64,000 nt of DNA from a virus: the IMG/VR virus record IMGVR_UViG_3300021957_003133, positions 1-64,000 of that record; one strand, given 5' to 3'. Made by a program: the position numbers and the translations under genes. Position 1 is the first letter of the stretch, and every line of letters starts with the position of its first letter. Below, in pieces: positions 1 through 8,357 of the stretch. Under the pieces are notes generated by a model. The model had not been told where the DNA came from. It saw only the letters and a list, made by a program, of their open reading frames with translations, and made no database searches.

Positions 1-588
1 TGTTAAGGTTGTATCATCGACACTAAGATTACCTAAAGTACTTGCCGCACTGCTACCTACTCCAAATGTTCCTGTATATCTAGCACCTGATATATAAACT
101 GACTTACCTGTAAAGTTAACGCCATTAGGTAAATTAGTACTAATAAAGTGTAATACACCTGATTGATAATCAAAGAACCATTCGTCATCGTTACCTGAAC
201 CTGTAGCAAACACTTGGTCGCCACCTGTAGCACCTGCGGCATCACCTGCTGTATGTATATAAACTTTTACTTGATATGTTGATCCTATCTCTGGTGGTAT
301 CCAATCTGTTAGTCCTGTCTTCCAGGTTCTATTTGCTGTAGCTGTTCCATCGAGTGTTGTTTCGTCTGGTGCTGATGTAGGATATACTGTGACTACTCCT
401 GCTGAGGAACTCGGCATAACTGTTGGAATTTCGCCTGCTTGTTGCCATACTTTATCGCCACGCAGTATCAGTGGTGATGCTATAGCTTCGTTTGGTGCCT
501 TTTTGTTGGTATTAGTATCAGTTTTAGTAGCACCATAACCTAATTTTTTAAATAGGTAATCAACTTTTTGATTATCGGATATTGCCAT
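1..588 (-). CDS. Virion/tail-fibre-like protein, truncated by the window edge
   Basis: The reading frame is open for 196 codons from the ATG at 588 to base 1, so only the N-terminal part is present. It begins MAISDNQKVDYLFKKLGYG, followed by a polar segment (GATKTDTNTNKKAPNEAIA) and Gly/Thr/Ser-rich beta-type sequence ending in SAASTLGNLSVDDTTL. I recognise this N-terminus as the kind seen on structural proteins of marine T4-like phages; the exact role is not known to me. The start overlaps the stop of the upstream PKD-repeat gene by one base (TAATG), which suggests translational coupling and joint late expression. No catalytic motif is visible. Fibre or baseplate-attached virion protein is inference from composition and neighbours. 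Confidence 0.75.
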   Translation of the reverse strand, partial: MAISDNQKVDYLFKKLGYGATKTDTNTNKKAPNEAIASPLILRGDKVWQQAGEIPTVMPSSSAGVVTVYPTSAPDETTLDGTATANRTWKTGLTDWIPPEIGSTYQVKVYIHTAGDAAGATGGDQVFATGSGNDDEWFFDYQSGVLHFISTNLPNGVNFTGKSVYISGARYTGTFGVGSSAASTLGNLSVDDTTLT

Positions 589-3500
589 TAGCTAGCTACC
601 CCCACTGATAATGCTGTTACACTCTGCCCTGATGTTAGTGCTATACGAACTAGTACAACATTGCCTGTAGCATTTGTTCCGTTCTCACTACCCAGTGTCA
701 TTGTATAACCACCTGATAAACTTGTTGAAGTTGCTATTCTATCGCCTGACGTAAATGCACAGCCATCTGATCCGTTACCTCCAGCACCTGTGTTTGATCC
801 TGGTACACCTGAACCACCATATGTGGTATCTGCTCGTAACCAACCATTTAGCCCTGAAGCTGAATCAATACCAGTTCCTGGTGCCGCTATAAACAGTCCA
901 GCTATACCTGAGGATGTAATATTAATATCAAAGTTAGCCATTGTTGTTCTTCTGAATGCAAACGTAAAGTATTGTGTTCCTGTGTCTCCACTTCTGTCCG
1001 GACCTACTGGTAAGTATCCTGTTGAGTAATCAACAACATTATGTTCCAATACACCTAATCTAATAGTTGCTTCTTTTGTTCCTTCAACGCCTGGATCACT
1101 TGCTTCAGTATATGGCGAGCTTGTGTAAAAGTTTGTTGACCCTGTGTAACTTGGTGTGTCTGTAGTATCTCCACTAAAGTTAAATATTCTTAAGCCGTCA
1201 TCATCAAAGCCAGCACCTAAACTATCACTTACTGGTATTAGTATTTCTGATATGCCTGACTGTGCTGATTTGTGTACATTAATGTTTGTTGCGTTTTCTA
1301 CATAGCTACCAACACCATTACAGTTTCTAGCACGAACTCGAACTCTGTCTACTGTTCTCACTGAACTTGATGTAATTGGAACTGTTAAACTACCTAAGGT
1401 GTATGCACTTGCTACACCAACATCTACATTTGGAATGCTACCTGTCAGCATTGTTGATGAACCATCTATGTTGGCATAGGTGTAATCAGTATTTACAGTA
1501 CCTGCTGATGATGTACCTTCTTGATTAGTAGCTGTATCAACTTCTACTGGATTTGAAACATCTGAATATGCTTGTCCTGTTAAGTCATTGACTTGTACAC
1601 CTGTTAATACCACTGTTGGGCTACCTGAATTATAGTAAGGTATACCTGAAACGAATCGTTTAGTTCCTGCTGTACCTTCTGCCAGTGTACCTGCTCCACT
1701 TTCAATTGTTGGAGATACTGTGACGTCATCATAAACAACAGCTACGTAATTAGTATTTCCTGTTGTAGAATGTTCTAGTCTTTCGTCGTTGACACCCGCT
1801 GTGTAACTTGACAGTGCCTGTGTAATTTTAGCATCAAATGTTTGGAAGAATCCTGTTGGATATGTTGATCCTGATATACTGTCATTAGCATCAAGCTGTC
1901 CTGATACTACCAGACTTGTAAATGTTCCGTTCTCGCCTGTTGCGGTTGTAAATGTTTTATTACCTTTATCAACACCATTTACTTTAGCTGTTAACGTACC
2001 TGTAACGCCGTTGTACGCATTATTAACTACATTAGTGTCAATAGTACCAGATGTGTATCTACGTGCTGTTGTTGTTTGCAAACTTGCTCCAGCAACTAAC
2101 GGATTTGAGTCAGAATTATCAGTAAAGCCTGCTGTCAGTCGAGGACTAGTACCTTGGTAGCTGTCTGATAAACTTAATGTAAATCCTGACAAACTAGTAG
2201 GAGCACTTGGTACTGCATTTAATTGGAATGTTATTCCTGTGTCAACATCTGTTTGTGCTGTTAAGTCTGGTGTACCTGCGGCTGTAAATGTTAGGTTATA
2301 ATTACCTATTGATTCTCCAGTAAAGTCATGATCTAGAGTAGCACCTATTGATCCTGCTGAACTTCCATCTTCAGTAACTGCGTCATCTGAGCTAGTATCT
2401 GCCCAATCATATGTATAGCTATCTGCATTCTGTGAAGTATTTGTTACTCTTACCAATGCACGGTTAACATTGTTGTAATCTACTCCGTCATATAAATCAT
2501 AAATGTTATCACCACTTCTGTCTGATGTTGTAACTGCTGTTCCTGATATAATTGCTCTAACATCTGGCTCAACGTGTACTGTAAAGTTTGAACTTACAAA
2601 AGGTGAACTTGTGTGATTTGAGATTACTCTGATATTACCTACATAGTCCTGTGCGTTTCCGTTTGCTTGATCACCTGCACTTAGTGTAAATGTGTGATTT
2701 ATTGTTCCGCCAGTATCTCCACTACTTCCGCTACCTGTGTTTACCGTTGTTGAAGATGTTCCATCTCCCCATTGGTATTGATATTGTATTCCGTATGTTG
2801 CGTAACTACCAATTGTATTTTCTGTATTATTTGTAAACGTAACAACATGTCCTGAAGTTCCTTCTTCGTTGACCCCTGAGTTATCATCTAAAGATACTGT
2901 CGGAGTATGTGTATCATATATTTCAACTGCATCACTGCCGCTAGTTGGTGTTACTCCTGGTGTAGACGTTGAGTGACTGTCTAGTGTAACTTCAATTGTT
3001 CTTTGTTGTTCTTGTTCTGTTGATGCTGTAAATGTATGTGCAAGTCTTGCACCTGCTGTTCCACCAGCGGATGTGTCATCTGTAATTACATCATCACTTG
3101 ATCCATCACCCCAATCAACGGTAAACTGTATTGTGGCCGCACCAACGTTTGTTGTTGTGTTTTCTAGATAAACTGTAGCACCATCGTCCCAGAAGTTTAA
3201 AGCTGTGCCGCCAGTAGGCGCCGCATACATGTTAAATGATACCGCAGGATCTGCTGTAAAGATTGTGATGTAACTTGCTCTAGCAAATAGAGCCGATGAG
3301 CCCGTACCTGTACCTGCACTATGAAGTGCTGTTACTGTAATTTCAAACGGTGACCCTACGTTTGTAGTGTACGTGTGTGTTGGAGTTGTAGATGAAGTTT
3401 CTTCTACAGGTGATCCGTCGCCCCAATCAATTCTAAATGTGTTAGCATTACCTGTTGATGTGATTGTTAGTTGAACTGTAGTACCAGCGCCACCTTGTGT

Positions 3501-3962
3501 TACGTTAGATACAAAACTTACTTCTTTAACGTAAGTGTCATTTCTTACATTTTCAATAACTTCATTTAAGTCATCTATAGCGTCTGTTACTTTGGTTGTT
3601 GTTGACCAATTAATGTATGCTCCGTTTGATGTTAATGATCCATCAAGGGCCGATCCTAAAACTATTGTATTGCCTTTGAGTACTCCGCCGTCACCAATCT
3701 GTTGATCTACATATTGTTTACTGGCCGCATCGTTACCAACAGTTGGCATAGCAATGTTAGATAGTATAGCATTTCCAAAATCTGTAGTAGATAAAGTAGC
3801 CAAAGAGAAAGTTGCCGGTGGTGTGAAATCACCAATACCAAATCGTTTGTTCGCTACGTCCCAATATGTAATAGTTGGCCCGTTCGATGTTATCGAAATA
3901 TCAGTGCCTTTACGATCTAAATTGGATACTAGAGAATACCCGGGAACTCGACTTATTGCCAT
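588..3962 (-). CDS. Large tail-fibre/adhesin-like protein with PKD-type repeats
   Basis: This 1124-residue, Thr/Ser/Gly-rich protein has almost no cysteine. Four Ig-like PKD-type repeats are visible by their W-G-D-G signature and a following H-T-F/Y-T strand: DWGDG near residues 179-183 and 283-287, QWGDG near 397-401, and a degenerate YDWADTSSDD near 518-528. The N-terminal 140 residues carry a fibre-like segment with AASKQYVDQQI near 79-89, typical of phage fibre shafts. The C-terminal half is further beta-rich sequence without a recognised domain. PKD-type folds in phage virions usually serve as adhesive or spacer domains, so a role in host-surface binding is likely but inferred. A late promoter motif lies 23 nt upstream with a GGAAA ribosome site. 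The stop overlaps the next gene's ATG. Confidence 0.8.
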   Translation of the reverse strand: MAISRVPGYSLVSNLDRKGTDISITSNGPTITYWDVANKRFGIGDFTPPATFSLATLSTTDFGNAILSNIAMPTVGNDAASKQYVDQQIGDGGVLKGNTIVLGSALDGSLTSNGAYINWSTTTKVTDAIDDLNEVIENVRNDTYVKEVSFVSNVTQGGAGTTVQLTITSTGNANTFRIDWGDGSPVEETSSTTPTHTYTTNVGSPFEITVTALHSAGTGTGSSALFARASYITIFTADPAVSFNMYAAPTGGTALNFWDDGATVYLENTTTNVGAATIQFTVDWGDGSSDDVITDDTSAGGTAGARLAHTFTASTEQEQQRTIEVTLDSHSTSTPGVTPTSGSDAVEIYDTHTPTVSLDDNSGVNEEGTSGHVVTFTNNTENTIGSYATYGIQYQYQWGDGTSSTTVNTGSGSSGDTGGTINHTFTLSAGDQANGNAQDYVGNIRVISNHTSSPFVSSNFTVHVEPDVRAIISGTAVTTSDRSGDNIYDLYDGVDYNNVNRALVRVTNTSQNADSYTYDWADTSSDDAVTEDGSSAGSIGATLDHDFTGESIGNYNLTFTAAGTPDLTAQTDVDTGITFQLNAVPSAPTSLSGFTLSLSDSYQGTSPRLTAGFTDNSDSNPLVAGASLQTTTARRYTSGTIDTNVVNNAYNGVTGTLTAKVNGVDKGNKTFTTATGENGTFTSLVVSGQLDANDSISGSTYPTGFFQTFDAKITQALSSYTAGVNDERLEHSTTGNTNYVAVVYDDVTVSPTIESGAGTLAEGTAGTKRFVSGIPYYNSGSPTVVLTGVQVNDLTGQAYSDVSNPVEVDTATNQEGTSSAGTVNTDYTYANIDGSSTMLTGSIPNVDVGVASAYTLGSLTVPITSSSVRTVDRVRVRARNCNGVGSYVENATNINVHKSAQSGISEILIPVSDSLGAGFDDDGLRIFNFSGDTTDTPSYTGSTNFYTSSPYTEASDPGVEGTKEATIRLGVLEHNVVDYSTGYLPVGPDRSGDTGTQYFTFAFRRTTMANFDINITSSGIAGLFIAAPGTGIDSASGLNGWLRADTTYGGSGVPGSNTGAGGNGSDGCAFTSGDRIATSTSLSGGYTMTLGSENGTNATGNVVLVRIALTSGQSVTALSVGVAS

Positions 3963-3985
3963 TTATAATTTTCCAATCTTTCTAC

Positions 3986-3993
3986 TATTTATC
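3986..3993 (-). promoter_or_regulatory. Late promoter motif GATAAATA
   Basis: The minus strand reads GATAAATA, one mismatch from the T4 late consensus TATAAATA. It lies between the stop of the 4000-4467 gene and the ATG at 3962, leaving a leader of about 20 nt that contains GGAAA. Recognition by the gp55 encoded at 23159-24031 is inferred. Confidence 0.6.
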
Positions 3994-3999
3994 AGAAAA

Positions 4000-4467
4000 T
4001 TAAGAAGGCTCTGTAGAATTCAATCCGTGTATTACAGTAATTTGTGATGATGTTGTTGGGTTGGAATTAAAATGTATGTCAGTGCCTGTTACTGCATTGG
4101 CAACAAATTCATAATTAGTTCCTGGGATTTGATAAACAGTTCCAACATGAACTAAGATATTAGCCGCCCATAAGTCTGGATCTGTTACATTGTAATCGAA
4201 CGATAACGGCCCATAGTCTGCTACTGTGTTGTCTCCAGTGAAACTATCTTTAGTAACTAATGCTTTTGCACTACCAACAGTTGATACTGTTTGATAAGTG
4301 TTTGCTGTATGCCCGTAATACTCAAGTTTATCTGTTGACGTACTATAACGTAATGATGTTTGATTTGTAGTTCCGGCTACATTTGACCTAAAACTAGCTG
4401 ATGTGGCTTGAAGTCCTATAGCATAGTTGCCAGATGTAAATATAGTATTTTTTGCAAAGCGTCCCAT
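4000..4467 (-). CDS. Small virion structural protein, function unknown
   Basis: The 155-residue protein begins MGRFAKNTIFTSGNYAIGLQ and continues in beta-strand-like, Thr/Ser/Asn-rich sequence with YYGHTANTYQTVSTVG in the middle. I recognise the MGRFAK...SG.YAI.L start as typical of marine T4-like phage structural genes, but no function is established to my knowledge. The ATG follows directly after the stop of the upstream gene (TAA then ATG), with GGAAT as ribosome site, so it is co-translated with the 104-residue neighbour. It lies in a run of fibre-like genes downstream of the capsid cluster. A short fibre, collar or decoration role are all possible. Confidence 0.7.
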   Translation of the reverse strand: MGRFAKNTIFTSGNYAIGLQATSASFRSNVAGTTNQTSLRYSTSTDKLEYYGHTANTYQTVSTVGSAKALVTKDSFTGDNTVADYGPLSFDYNVTDPDLWAANILVHVGTVYQIPGTNYEFVANAVTGTDIHFNSNPTTSSQITVIHGLNSTEPS

Positions 4468-4782
4468 TTATATTCCTATATAGCTTATAGTCATTGAAAT
4501 AGCATCAGAAGCATCAGTATTAGCTTTTAGCATGTCACCATCCGACAATATTAGTTTTTCGCTATCAATAACGTAAGTGTCACCTGTTTGTAATTGTACA
4601 CCTGAGTATACTCTATGACTTAATGTAGTTAACGTATTTCCTGTTGGGCATACGTAAACATCAAATGTCCTTGCTGAACTGTCTGTATTACAGAGATACA
4701 TGGCTGTGATTGCACTTGCTCCACTGCTGACATATACGTTTGCCGCATCACCTGTCGTTATTAAAGAATTTGTTATCGCCAT
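4468..4782 (-). CDS. Small virion structural protein, function unknown
   Basis: This 104-residue protein starts MAITNSLITTGDAANVYVSSG and reads as a compact beta-sandwich-like domain: alternating hydrophobic residues, ITAMYLCNTDSSARTFDVYV in the middle, and ISMTISYIG at the end. It lacks a signal peptide and membrane segment. An AGGAA ribosome site precedes the ATG. The stop is immediately followed by the next start, so the pair is a translational unit. Small proteins of this kind recur beside fibre genes in marine myoviruses, where they may be fibre caps or decoration proteins; that assignment is inference. Confidence 0.7.
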   Translation of the reverse strand: MAITNSLITTGDAANVYVSSGASAITAMYLCNTDSSARTFDVYVCPTGNTLTTLSHRVYSGVQLQTGDTYVIDSEKLILSDGDMLKANTDASDAISMTISYIGI

Positions 4783-4791
4783 TTTCTATTC

Positions 4792-5349
4792 CTATAAAAT
4801 TATTGAAAACACTATGGCTTTCGATTTTGTTACTAATTCATCAGAGTCTGTATTACTATTTACTACAAACAATCCGCTACCTGCACTACCTACTGCGTCT
4901 GCGTATATTTTTGATTTATCAGCTGTTGCTGTTGGAATATCTGTAGTTTCGTCAAACTGCAAATGAAACCCATTGGTTTCTAAGTTTCCGCCCAACTGCG
5001 GAGTTGTGTCTTCTACAACATTAGATAGTCCACCGCCTCCTGCTGTTAAAATTGTGCTAAAACTTGCGCCGTCGGTAGTTAATTCCCATACGTCTGACGT
5101 TTCGTTCCATCTAATGCCAACGTTGGCTTGTAATCCTCTGTCAACTTGAAGTGACGCAGTTCCGGGCGATGCATTACCACCTACTCCCCATCCTGCTTCT
5201 CCTACATTTAACGTAATATCTTTATCTTGTACATCAGTGTTTGTTACTGTGGTAGTATCATAAACTCCAGCAACGTGTAAGTTACCGGTCAGGAAGACAT
5301 CTGGGGTATCTATAGTATAATTTGTATTAAGTCTTTTAAATGCGGCCAT
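4792..5349 (-). CDS. Short tail-fibre-like protein
   Basis: The protein has 185 residues and begins MAAFKRLNTNYTIDTPDVFL. It has a fibre-type layout: an N-terminal attachment segment, a region with ITLNVGEAGWGVGG and SLQVDRGL, a Trp-containing strand (IRWNETSDVWELTTDG) and a DTTPQLGGNLETNG motif. TPQLGG.L.TNG is a phrase common in phage fibre shafts. The gene has its own late promoter motif and a GGAAA ribosome site. It is much shorter than the PKD fibre and could be a partner subunit or a fibre cap. Confidence in a structural role is good; the specific role is unknown. Confidence 0.72.
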   Translation of the reverse strand: MAAFKRLNTNYTIDTPDVFLTGNLHVAGVYDTTTVTNTDVQDKDITLNVGEAGWGVGGNASPGTASLQVDRGLQANVGIRWNETSDVWELTTDGASFSTILTAGGGGLSNVVEDTTPQLGGNLETNGFHLQFDETTDIPTATADKSKIYADAVGSAGSGLFVVNSNTDSDELVTKSKAIVFSIIL

Positions 5350-5372
5350 ATTATTTTATTTCCAGTTTCTAT

Positions 5373-5380
5373 TATTTATC
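5373..5380 (-). promoter_or_regulatory. Late promoter motif GATAAATA
   Basis: The minus strand reads GATAAATA about 23 nt upstream of the ATG at 5349, directly after a terminator that ends the preceding unit. The leader contains GGAAA. The terminator followed at once by a late motif implies an independent late transcript for the fibre genes to its left. Confidence 0.6.
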
Positions 5381-5394
5381 CTCTAAATTAAAAC

Positions 5395-5421
5395 TCAAAA
5401 AAATAGCACCCGAAGGTGCTA
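5395..5421 (-). terminator. Rho-independent terminator with UUCG loop
   Basis: Read on the minus strand, a 7-bp perfect stem TAGCACC/GGTGCTA (5421-5415 with 5410-5404) closes a TTCG tetraloop and is followed by seven T residues. It lies 26 nt beyond the stop of the 5447-5881 gene. The C(UUCG)G loop is exceptionally stable. Confidence 0.88.
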
Positions 5422-5446
5422 CTTTTTCTAAAGCATTTAAACATAC

Positions 5447-5881
5447 TTACCCAGTTGCTACGTTAGCAAAACTTGCGTCTGCCGCTGTTTGTACTTTGTA
5501 AGGATATCTGTTGTCACTCCAATCCCAAACAAATTTACTAGAAATCCTTTGAGCAAGGAATTCATTAGTTGCATTTCCAAAACATGTTACCATACCTTCA
5601 TTTGCTGATAAGTTAGCTGAATTTCTTCCGTCTGGATTAGCTAAAGTAACTGTTGCTATGTTAGCACCAATATCTGCACTGTTGCCAACAAGGTATTGGT
5701 TTTGGCCTTTTTGGTTTTCAGCATAGCCACTAGCAATTAGTGTGCCGTCTGCTTCTTTATATGTAATAGCGATAGTATATACGCCAGATGAAGATTGTGG
5801 TTTACCAATTGTACCACCAAGTCCACTTGCATACCCACTATCGATTGTTGCTGATTCTGAGCGTTTAATAGGTCTTCCCAT
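5447..5881 (-). CDS. Small virion protein directly after the capsid gene; possible decoration protein
   Basis: This 144-residue protein begins MGRPIKRSESATIDSGYASG and is Gly/Ala/Ser-rich with beta-type sequence (VYTIAITYKEADG, IATVTLANPDG) and an aromatic patch FVWDWSDNRYPYKV near the C-terminus. It is framed by two strong terminators, has its own late promoter motif, and has a strong AAGGAG ribosome site behind a leader of about 80 nt that can fold (GCGA/TCGC hairpin). That organisation suggests a very abundant product made in its own late transcript. Position next to gp23 and small size fit a capsid decoration protein, but I do not recognise a named family, so this is inference. Confidence 0.7.
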   Translation of the reverse strand: MGRPIKRSESATIDSGYASGLGGTIGKPQSSSGVYTIAITYKEADGTLIASGYAENQKGQNQYLVGNSADIGANIATVTLANPDGRNSANLSANEGMVTCFGNATNEFLAQRISSKFVWDWSDNRYPYKVQTAADASFANVATG

Positions 5882-5963
5882 TAGTTATTCTCCTTTAAAT
5901 TTAAAGTCAAGGCGTTCTAGGCCCTACGCGATGGGTTCGCATAAATTCCAAAACGAACAGTAG

Positions 5964-5971
5964 TATTTATT
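5964..5971 (-). promoter_or_regulatory. Late promoter motif AATAAATA
   Basis: The minus strand reads AATAAATA between the gp23 terminator and the ATG at 5881. The predicted leader of about 80 nt contains short inverted repeats and ends in AAGGAG. Confidence 0.5.
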
Positions 5972-5977
5972 CCAGTC

Positions 5978-6007
5978 AAAAAAAAGCACCCCTAAAGGTG
6001 CTTTTTT
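5978..6007 (-). terminator. Rho-independent terminator after gp23
   Basis: On the minus strand an A-rich arm and GCACC (6001-5997 pairing with 5990-5986) form a stem around a six-base loop, followed by eight T residues. The A and T tracts make it nearly symmetrical, so it could also work on the plus strand. It lies 41 nt past the gp23 stop. Confidence 0.85.
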
Positions 6008-6047
6008 AATGTTACTAGGTTTGTAACCTATCTTACATAAGTTTAAC

Positions 6048-7223
6048 TTATGAGAATGATAAGTTTGAAACAGCTACTTCTTCTAAGTAGTCTGCCGCAT
6101 TACCAAGGGATGACGCTGTGTTTGATAATTCAACATAGCCATATCTTGTCATGAAGCCTACTACTGGTTCGAAAGTACTTGGATCTAATACAACACCTGA
6201 GCTCATTAGTGGAACGTATGGGCAATAGAACGCCGCCGCATCTGCTTCACTTGAACCTTTATAACCTACTAGTACTGCTGTAGTGTCTGAAGCATATGAA
6301 TCAACATAAATTTTCATTGCTGAGTTCAATGTACCTACAAACTTAGTGTTTGTTGGTGCTTCAAATGTACCTTCAGTTGTTCTTGCGAACGCTGAAGTAG
6401 TAGCAGATTGTAGTACTGTTAACGCCGCTGGTGATACAACTGCCCAGTTACCTGCGCCTCTACGTGTTCTTTGAGCGATTAAGTTTGCCGCACGGTTTAC
6501 TGTAACCGCTAATGCCGCATGTTCATCACCAACGAATGTAGCTGTACCAGATACAGTAGCTTGGTTGTATGCGAAAGTTGAACCTGATAAACTTCTTAAT
6601 GAAGCTAGAACTTCTTGATCAATTTCCACAGTAATCTCTTGAGCTAGTGCCGCCATGATTTCAGCTTCTACGTCTAGACCGTGCATTGCTTGAGCGTCTT
6701 GAGCCGCTTCAAAAGTCCAACGTGCTGATAACTTACGTGTTTTAGCTTCAACAGTTTGTTTTAAGATTTGAACGTTAATTCTACGACCTGCTTGGCCTTC
6801 TAGTGCTGATGTATTAGCCGCTAGTCCAGCAGTTCCGTCGCCAGAGTAAGCAACGCCTACTTTGAACGGTGATAATGCTTCATCACCAGCTGTTACGTCA
6901 TTTGCTGTACCTGTTGCATTGTTTGTATCAGCATAACGTACTCTTAGTGTATGAATTTGAGCAACTGGGCCAGTCATTGGTTGTACACCAACGATTTCGT
7001 TAGCAATAACAGTTGGCATTACTCGTCTAATTACAGGAAGAATAACTCTGTTTAATGTAGCAACGTTACTAGAACTTGTTGCGCCACTTGTAGCGTTTTC
7101 TTGCAAGTGTTTCTTTGTGTTTTCTAGAATTACGGACATAGTCGATCTACGTGCGCCTTGTAAGCCTTCTAACAGAGCGTCCTTAGTTTCGTTCCAACGT
7201 CCTTCTAATAGTTGGGTTGTCAT
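6048..7223 (-). CDS. gp23: Major capsid protein gp23
   Basis: The product is the T4-type major capsid protein that forms the hexamers of the prohead. It opens with MTTQLLEGRWNETKDALL and contains RVILPVIRRVMPTVIANEIV and VQPMTGPVAQIHTLRVRY, the segment that is strongly conserved in gp23 (NR(V)...MPxxIAxxIVGVQPM(T/S)GP). At 391 residues it is shorter than T4 gp23 (521) and also short for marine relatives. T4 prohead protease cleaves after (I/L)xE; three such triplets are visible near the N-terminus (LLE 5-7, LLE 17-19, ILE 32-34), so maturation by the gp21 of this window is expected. The gene follows gp22, has an AAAGGAAA ribosome site and ends in a strong terminator. No clear late box stands before it; CATAAATT in the gap is a poor match. 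Confidence 0.96.
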   Translation of the reverse strand: MTTQLLEGRWNETKDALLEGLQGARRSTMSVILENTKKHLQENATSGATSSSNVATLNRVILPVIRRVMPTVIANEIVGVQPMTGPVAQIHTLRVRYADTNNATGTANDVTAGDEALSPFKVGVAYSGDGTAGLAANTSALEGQAGRRINVQILKQTVEAKTRKLSARWTFEAAQDAQAMHGLDVEAEIMAALAQEITVEIDQEVLASLRSLSGSTFAYNQATVSGTATFVGDEHAALAVTVNRAANLIAQRTRRGAGNWAVVSPAALTVLQSATTSAFARTTEGTFEAPTNTKFVGTLNSAMKIYVDSYASDTTAVLVGYKGSSEADAAAFYCPYVPLMSSGVVLDPSTFEPVVGFMTRYGYVELSNTASSLGNAADYLEEVAVSNLSFS

Positions 7224-7256
7224 TTCTTTATTTCCTTTAAAAAAAAATTTATGCTA

Positions 7257-8348
7257 TTATAGCCCTGCTAAACGTCGAATTTCTACAACGTTGTTGAGAT
7301 TTTCTTCGCTGGCTTTAGCAGATTTATCACCAGATACTTCTACACGACTTTCAGCTAACGTGGGCTTGTCGGCCTTCGGTTTGCTTGTGTTGTTTAGAAC
7401 TGCTGGCAAATACTTTTCGTATGCATTCTGAAGTCTATCAGTTTGCACACTTTCGAGTAAGCTAGACATTACATCAGCTTTCTCTGTGTTTAGAGGTTTC
7501 AATAATTCGTCAAGTTTAGCCTTGCGACTTACACTTTCGTTAATCATTTTAACTTCATGTTTACTACTTTCAACTAGAGCTTCTTTTTCTTCGATTGCTT
7601 TTTGACTCTCAGCTATGATTGAATCTTTTTCATCAATTGTTGCTTGAAGTTTAGCAAGTTCAGTGTTCTCATTTAAATGAGTTACAGCAAACTCGTTTGC
7701 AAACGCTTCAAAGATACGACGTCCAAACATGTTCTCGCGAGCTGAGTGGATGTCTTCTTTTAGTTGAGCTAATTCTGAGCCTAGATTATTTGTTACTGAT
7801 TCCTTAACAAGTTTAGCTGATCGTTTAACAAAAGCTGATTGTAGTTCTGCTAGTTTTGACTTAGCTTCTGCTACTAATTTAACTTTAGTTTCAACAACTG
7901 CTTTCTTGTCTTGGTCAAACTCTTTAATTTCTTCAGCTAGTGCATGGATAACAAATTTCTCTAACTTAGCAATAGCTTCAGTTTGAGTTTTGCGATCTGT
8001 GCGTAGCTCGTTGATTTCTTCAGCAAGCTTATTAACCATAAAGTCATTAAACTTACCAGCATTTTCGACCATTTGTGTTTTAAACTTAACACGGTCTTCT
8101 GCAAGAGCTTGTTTCTCATCGGCGAACTCTTTAAGTTCAGCGGTAAGATTTTCAGTTACCATTTTGTCTAGAGCTTCAACCATTACGTTTTTGTCATGTT
8201 CGTAGCGACCAGCAAACTCTTCACGCAATTCAGCACGAATAGTTTCTCTGGCTTCATTAATTTGTGATTCCCAAGCTTCGTTTATAGTAGCTTGAGTTTC
8301 TTCATTAATGATGCCACTATCTAACAATGGTTTGATAGCGTCTAACAT
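7257..8348 (-). CDS. gp22: Prohead core scaffolding protein gp22
   Basis: The 363-residue protein is highly charged and almost wholly helical, with long heptad-like stretches (for example EEINELRTDRKTQTEAI and repeated LAEEIxE segments). It starts MLDAIKPLLDSGIINEETQ, the N-terminal pattern of T4-like gp22. This protein builds the internal core on which the capsid assembles and is later degraded by gp21. Order gp21-gp22-gp23 is the T4 order. Ribosome site TAGGAG precedes the ATG. The C-terminus (NNVVEIRRLAGL) is a short conserved tail typical of the family. Cleavage sites of (I/L)xE type are present, as in IINE/ETQ-like contexts, but their use is inferred. Confidence 0.93.
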   Translation of the reverse strand: MLDAIKPLLDSGIINEETQATINEAWESQINEARETIRAELREEFAGRYEHDKNVMVEALDKMVTENLTAELKEFADEKQALAEDRVKFKTQMVENAGKFNDFMVNKLAEEINELRTDRKTQTEAIAKLEKFVIHALAEEIKEFDQDKKAVVETKVKLVAEAKSKLAELQSAFVKRSAKLVKESVTNNLGSELAQLKEDIHSARENMFGRRIFEAFANEFAVTHLNENTELAKLQATIDEKDSIIAESQKAIEEKEALVESSKHEVKMINESVSRKAKLDELLKPLNTEKADVMSSLLESVQTDRLQNAYEKYLPAVLNNTSKPKADKPTLAESRVEVSGDKSAKASEENLNNVVEIRRLAGL

Positions 8349-8357
8349 TATGATCTC

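Noticed and set aside
57-245. Minus-strand ORF of 62 codons at the left edge
   Set aside because: It lies in another frame of the partial fibre-like gene 1-588, whose frame is open, coupled to its neighbour and has sensible composition.
7224-7256. CATAAATT as a gp23 late promoter
   Set aside because: It matches the consensus poorly at the ends and lies in an A/T run; gp23 may be transcribed from the gp20 unit instead.
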